Assembly (NCBI GenBank): GCA_030632465.1
Contig: DAOVUR010000086.1
Coordinates: 1-7,604 of the forward strand
Direction of reading: 5' to 3'
Source: a bacterium
GTDB lineage: Bacteria > Verrucomicrobiota > Kiritimatiellia > UBA8416 > CAMZLY01
Length of the DNA: 7,604 nucleotides
Below are positions 6,108 through 7,604 of the stretch, piece by piece (the first letter of the stretch is position 1; every line of letters begins with the position of its first letter). A program made the translations under genes and the position numbers. Below the pieces are notes generated by a model. It was given only the letters and a program-made list of their open reading frames with translations. It did not search any database and was not told where the DNA came from.

Positions 6108-6839
6108 ATGAAAACTGTAATCATAATACCTACATATGATGAAAAGGATAATGTGCGACCTATCGCAGAGGCGGTCTTTAAAAACCTCCCCGACACTCAC
6201 ATACTTTTTGTTGATGACAATTCACCCGATGGTACTGGCGATATCCTAGATGCTATGTCAGACGACAACAGTGCTATTCAGGTATTACACAATGAAAAAA
6301 AGAATGGCCTAGGTCGCGCCTACATTGGTGGCTTCAAATGGGCACTCAAAAATAATTACGACTTAATCTTCGAAATGGATGCTGATTTCTCGCACGACCC
6401 AATAGAACTACCCAACTTTGTAAAGGCTGCGGAAAACGCAGACTTAGTACTCGGCTCACGCTATGTTGATGGCATCAGAATCACAAACTGGCCTATCAGC
6501 AGGCTAATTCTAAGTAAATCAGCATCCCTATATGTACGATTCATAACAGGCATTCCGACAACCGACCCAACTGGCGGCTACAAATGCTATAGCAGAAAAG
6601 TTCTAGAGACTATAGATCTCGATGCAATTGTAGCTAACGGATACTCATTCCAAGTAGAAATATCTTATAAAGCATGGATGCACGGCTTTACTCTAACCGA
6701 TATCCCTATCACATTTGTAGATCGCCGTGCAGGTTACTCCAAAATGAGCGGCGGCATCTTTAAAGAAGCCGTGTGGCTTGTCTTGAAGCTCGCCTTAAAA
6801 AATCACTTCCGCAGAAAACCATTTGCAAAACAGAAATAA
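6108..6839 (+). CDS. Polyprenol-phosphate mannose synthase-like GT2 glycosyltransferase
   Basis: GT-A fold glycosyltransferase of family 2 (243 aa), close to dolichol/polyprenol monophosphomannose synthases. These transfer mannose from GDP-mannose to a polyprenyl phosphate at the cytoplasmic face of the membrane. Motifs seen are IPTYDEKDNV (7-16), VDDNSPDGTGD (35-45), NGLGRAYIGGFKWAL (66-80), the metal-binding DAD in FEMDADFSHDP (D91, D93), LGSRYVDG (115-122), DPTGGYKCYSRKVL (153-166), NGYSFQVEISYKA (177-189) and FVDRRAGYSKMS (203-214). This set is characteristic of the DPM1 group. There is no C-terminal membrane domain, so it is the short soluble type with a basic tail (FRRKPFAKQK). Sugar specificity (mannose versus glucose or another sugar) is inferred from family resemblance. 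It lies 47 bases before the UbiA-family gene on the same strand, probably in one transcription unit for lipid-linked sugars. There is no clear ribosome binding site. Confidence 0.88.
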   Translation: MKTVIIIPTYDEKDNVRPIAEAVFKNLPDTHILFVDDNSPDGTGDILDAMSDDNSAIQVLHNEKKNGLGRAYIGGFKWALKNNYDLIFEMDADFSHDPIELPNFVKAAENADLVLGSRYVDGIRITNWPISRLILSKSASLYVRFITGIPTTDPTGGYKCYSRKVLETIDLDAIVANGYSFQVEISYKAWMHGFTLTDIPITFVDRRAGYSKMSGGIFKEAVWLVLKLALKNHFRRKPFAKQK

Positions 6840-6886
6840 AAGGTAGGGCGGATGTTAAAGCTCACTATATACATTCACCCTTAATC

Positions 6887-7604
6887 ATGAACGAAACCAC
6901 AAAATATAAAACGACCATAATTGACATCATACGCGCCATGCGTCCACAACAATGGACAAAGAATGCTATCGTACTTGCTGCCTTTGTCTTCGCATTCTGG
7001 GATGAAGCGCAAGAGCTTACCCTAAGAAGTGGGCTAATCAGGGTCATTCCCGCAATGCTAATATTCTGTCTTGTATCCAGTGGCATATACTTAATCAACG
7101 ACATCAGAGACATAGAGTCAGATCGTAGTCATCCAACAAAACGCTACCGACCTATAGCAGCCGGAAAAATATCTATCAAAATGGCCGGAATAGTGGCAGC
7201 CATCCTACTCACCACGTCCTTAATAGGCGCATGGTTTCTATCACCAATATTTCTACTAGTAATAGGCACATATATCACCATGCAGATCGTATACTCTGCC
7301 GGACTCAAGCATATAGCGCTAATAGATGTATTTGTCATTGCAACAGGCTTTGTCCTACGCGCCATTGCCGGTGCCGTTGTTCTAAACGTACAGATATCAC
7401 CATGGCTACTAATCTGTACATTCATACTCGCACTCTTTCTCGCCCTATGCAAGCGACGTCACGAGATCATCAGCCTGAAATCAGACGACACCACCCAGCG
7501 ACAAAGCCTAAACTCTTATGATGCACGGCTACTAGACCAACTAATATCAATTTCCGCAGGTGCAGCAATAGTATTCTACTCAATATATACACTCTGGCCA
7601 GACA
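6887..7604 (+). CDS. UbiA-family decaprenyl-phosphate phosphoribosyltransferase-like protein, C-terminus cut by window edge
   Basis: Integral membrane prenyltransferase of the UbiA superfamily. It resembles the mycobacterial DPPR synthase (Rv3806c), which joins PRPP to decaprenyl phosphate as the first committed step to decaprenyl-phospho-arabinose. Reading from the ATG at 6887 gives 239 codons, open to the edge. The N-terminus has MRPQQWTKN (18-26). The first Asp-rich motif is NDIRDIESDR (71-80), followed by SHPTKRYRPIAAGKIS (81-96), a signature of the DPPR synthase branch rather than of ubiquinone or heme UbiA enzymes. The second motif region has VYSAGLKHIALIDV (135-148; Y136, K141, D147) and FVLRAIAGAV (155-164); a basic loop CKRRHEIISLK (188-198) follows. 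Hydrophobic segments are at about 53-70, 99-118, 119-138, 143-166, 171-188 and 216-236; the family normally has nine. No Shine-Dalgarno sequence precedes the ATG and there is no in-frame alternative start upstream. The lipid substrate length cannot be judged. Confidence 0.88.
   Translation, partial: MNETTKYKTTIIDIIRAMRPQQWTKNAIVLAAFVFAFWDEAQELTLRSGLIRVIPAMLIFCLVSSGIYLINDIRDIESDRSHPTKRYRPIAAGKISIKMAGIVAAILLTTSLIGAWFLSPIFLLVIGTYITMQIVYSAGLKHIALIDVFVIATGFVLRAIAGAVVLNVQISPWLLICTFILALFLALCKRRHEIISLKSDDTTQRQSLNSYDARLLDQLISISAGAAIVFYSIYTLWPD

Noticed and set aside
5903..6139. Open frame of 78 codons beginning MPVVSLSNR across the intergenic region
   Set aside because: Its start lies inside the palindromic repeat, which often yields spurious VVSLSNR-type frames. 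It runs through hairpins and the CT tract, overlaps the GT2 gene start, and has no domain or ribosome binding site.
6865..7452. Minus-strand frames opposite the UbiA-family gene
   Set aside because: The plus-strand frame encodes a recognisable DPPR synthase-like protein with conserved Asp motifs. The antisense frames are low-complexity shadows.
1..7604. CRISPR array, tRNA, rRNA or insertion sequence
   Set aside because: No regularly spaced repeats, cloverleaf arms, rRNA-like stretches or transposase frames were seen on either strand.

Overview
This window looks like ordinary chromosomal housekeeping sequence joined to the start of a cell-envelope sugar locus, from a moderately low-GC bacterium. 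The taxon cannot be fixed from the sequence alone. A PVC-group bacterium (Lentisphaerae, Kiritimatiellae or Verrucomicrobia) is my tentative guess. It rests on the unusual zinc-free C-terminus of TopA, the insertion-bearing XerC-type recombinase, and a Gram-negative-type gene mixture. Confidence in the phylum is low.

Layout. Positions 1-4455 hold three minus-strand genes read in the order dprA, topA, xerC: DNA processing and RecA loading, type IA topoisomerase, and a XerC-type tyrosine recombinase cut by the left window edge. They are 43 and 13 bases apart and probably form one operon. The same neighbourhood (dprA-topA-...-xerC/codV) is well known in Firmicutes, where trmFO usually sits between topA and xerC; trmFO is absent here. 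A divergent promoter region (4456-4653) separates them from plus-strand genes. The first of these is a multi-spanning membrane protein with a histidine-rich loop, which resembles the putative manganese / heavy-metal exporter family. A 281-base non-coding stretch follows (5827-6107), packed with direct and inverted repeats, including a motif seen as a dispersed repeat in many bacterial genomes. Then come a polyprenol-phosphate mannose synthase-like GT2 enzyme (6108-6839) and a UbiA-family prenyltransferase cut by the right edge. The latter closely resembles decaprenyl-phosphate phosphoribosyltransferase, the enzyme that commits PRPP to decaprenyl-phospho-arabinose synthesis in mycobacteria.

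How the genes fit together. dprA, topA and xerC all act on DNA (uptake/recombination, supercoiling, chromosome dimer resolution). The last two genes both act on polyprenyl phosphates at the cytoplasmic face of the membrane and would make two lipid-linked sugar donors (mannosyl and phosphoribosyl). The membrane transporter has no evident link to either group.

I did not find a clear, previously undescribed system. The most unusual items are the triplicated C-terminal module of TopA, the mannosyl/phosphoribosyl polyprenyl-phosphate gene pair, and the palindrome-rich intergenic segment. On the plus strand C seems to exceed G in genes of both orientations, which suggests that the minus-strand genes lie on the leading strand.
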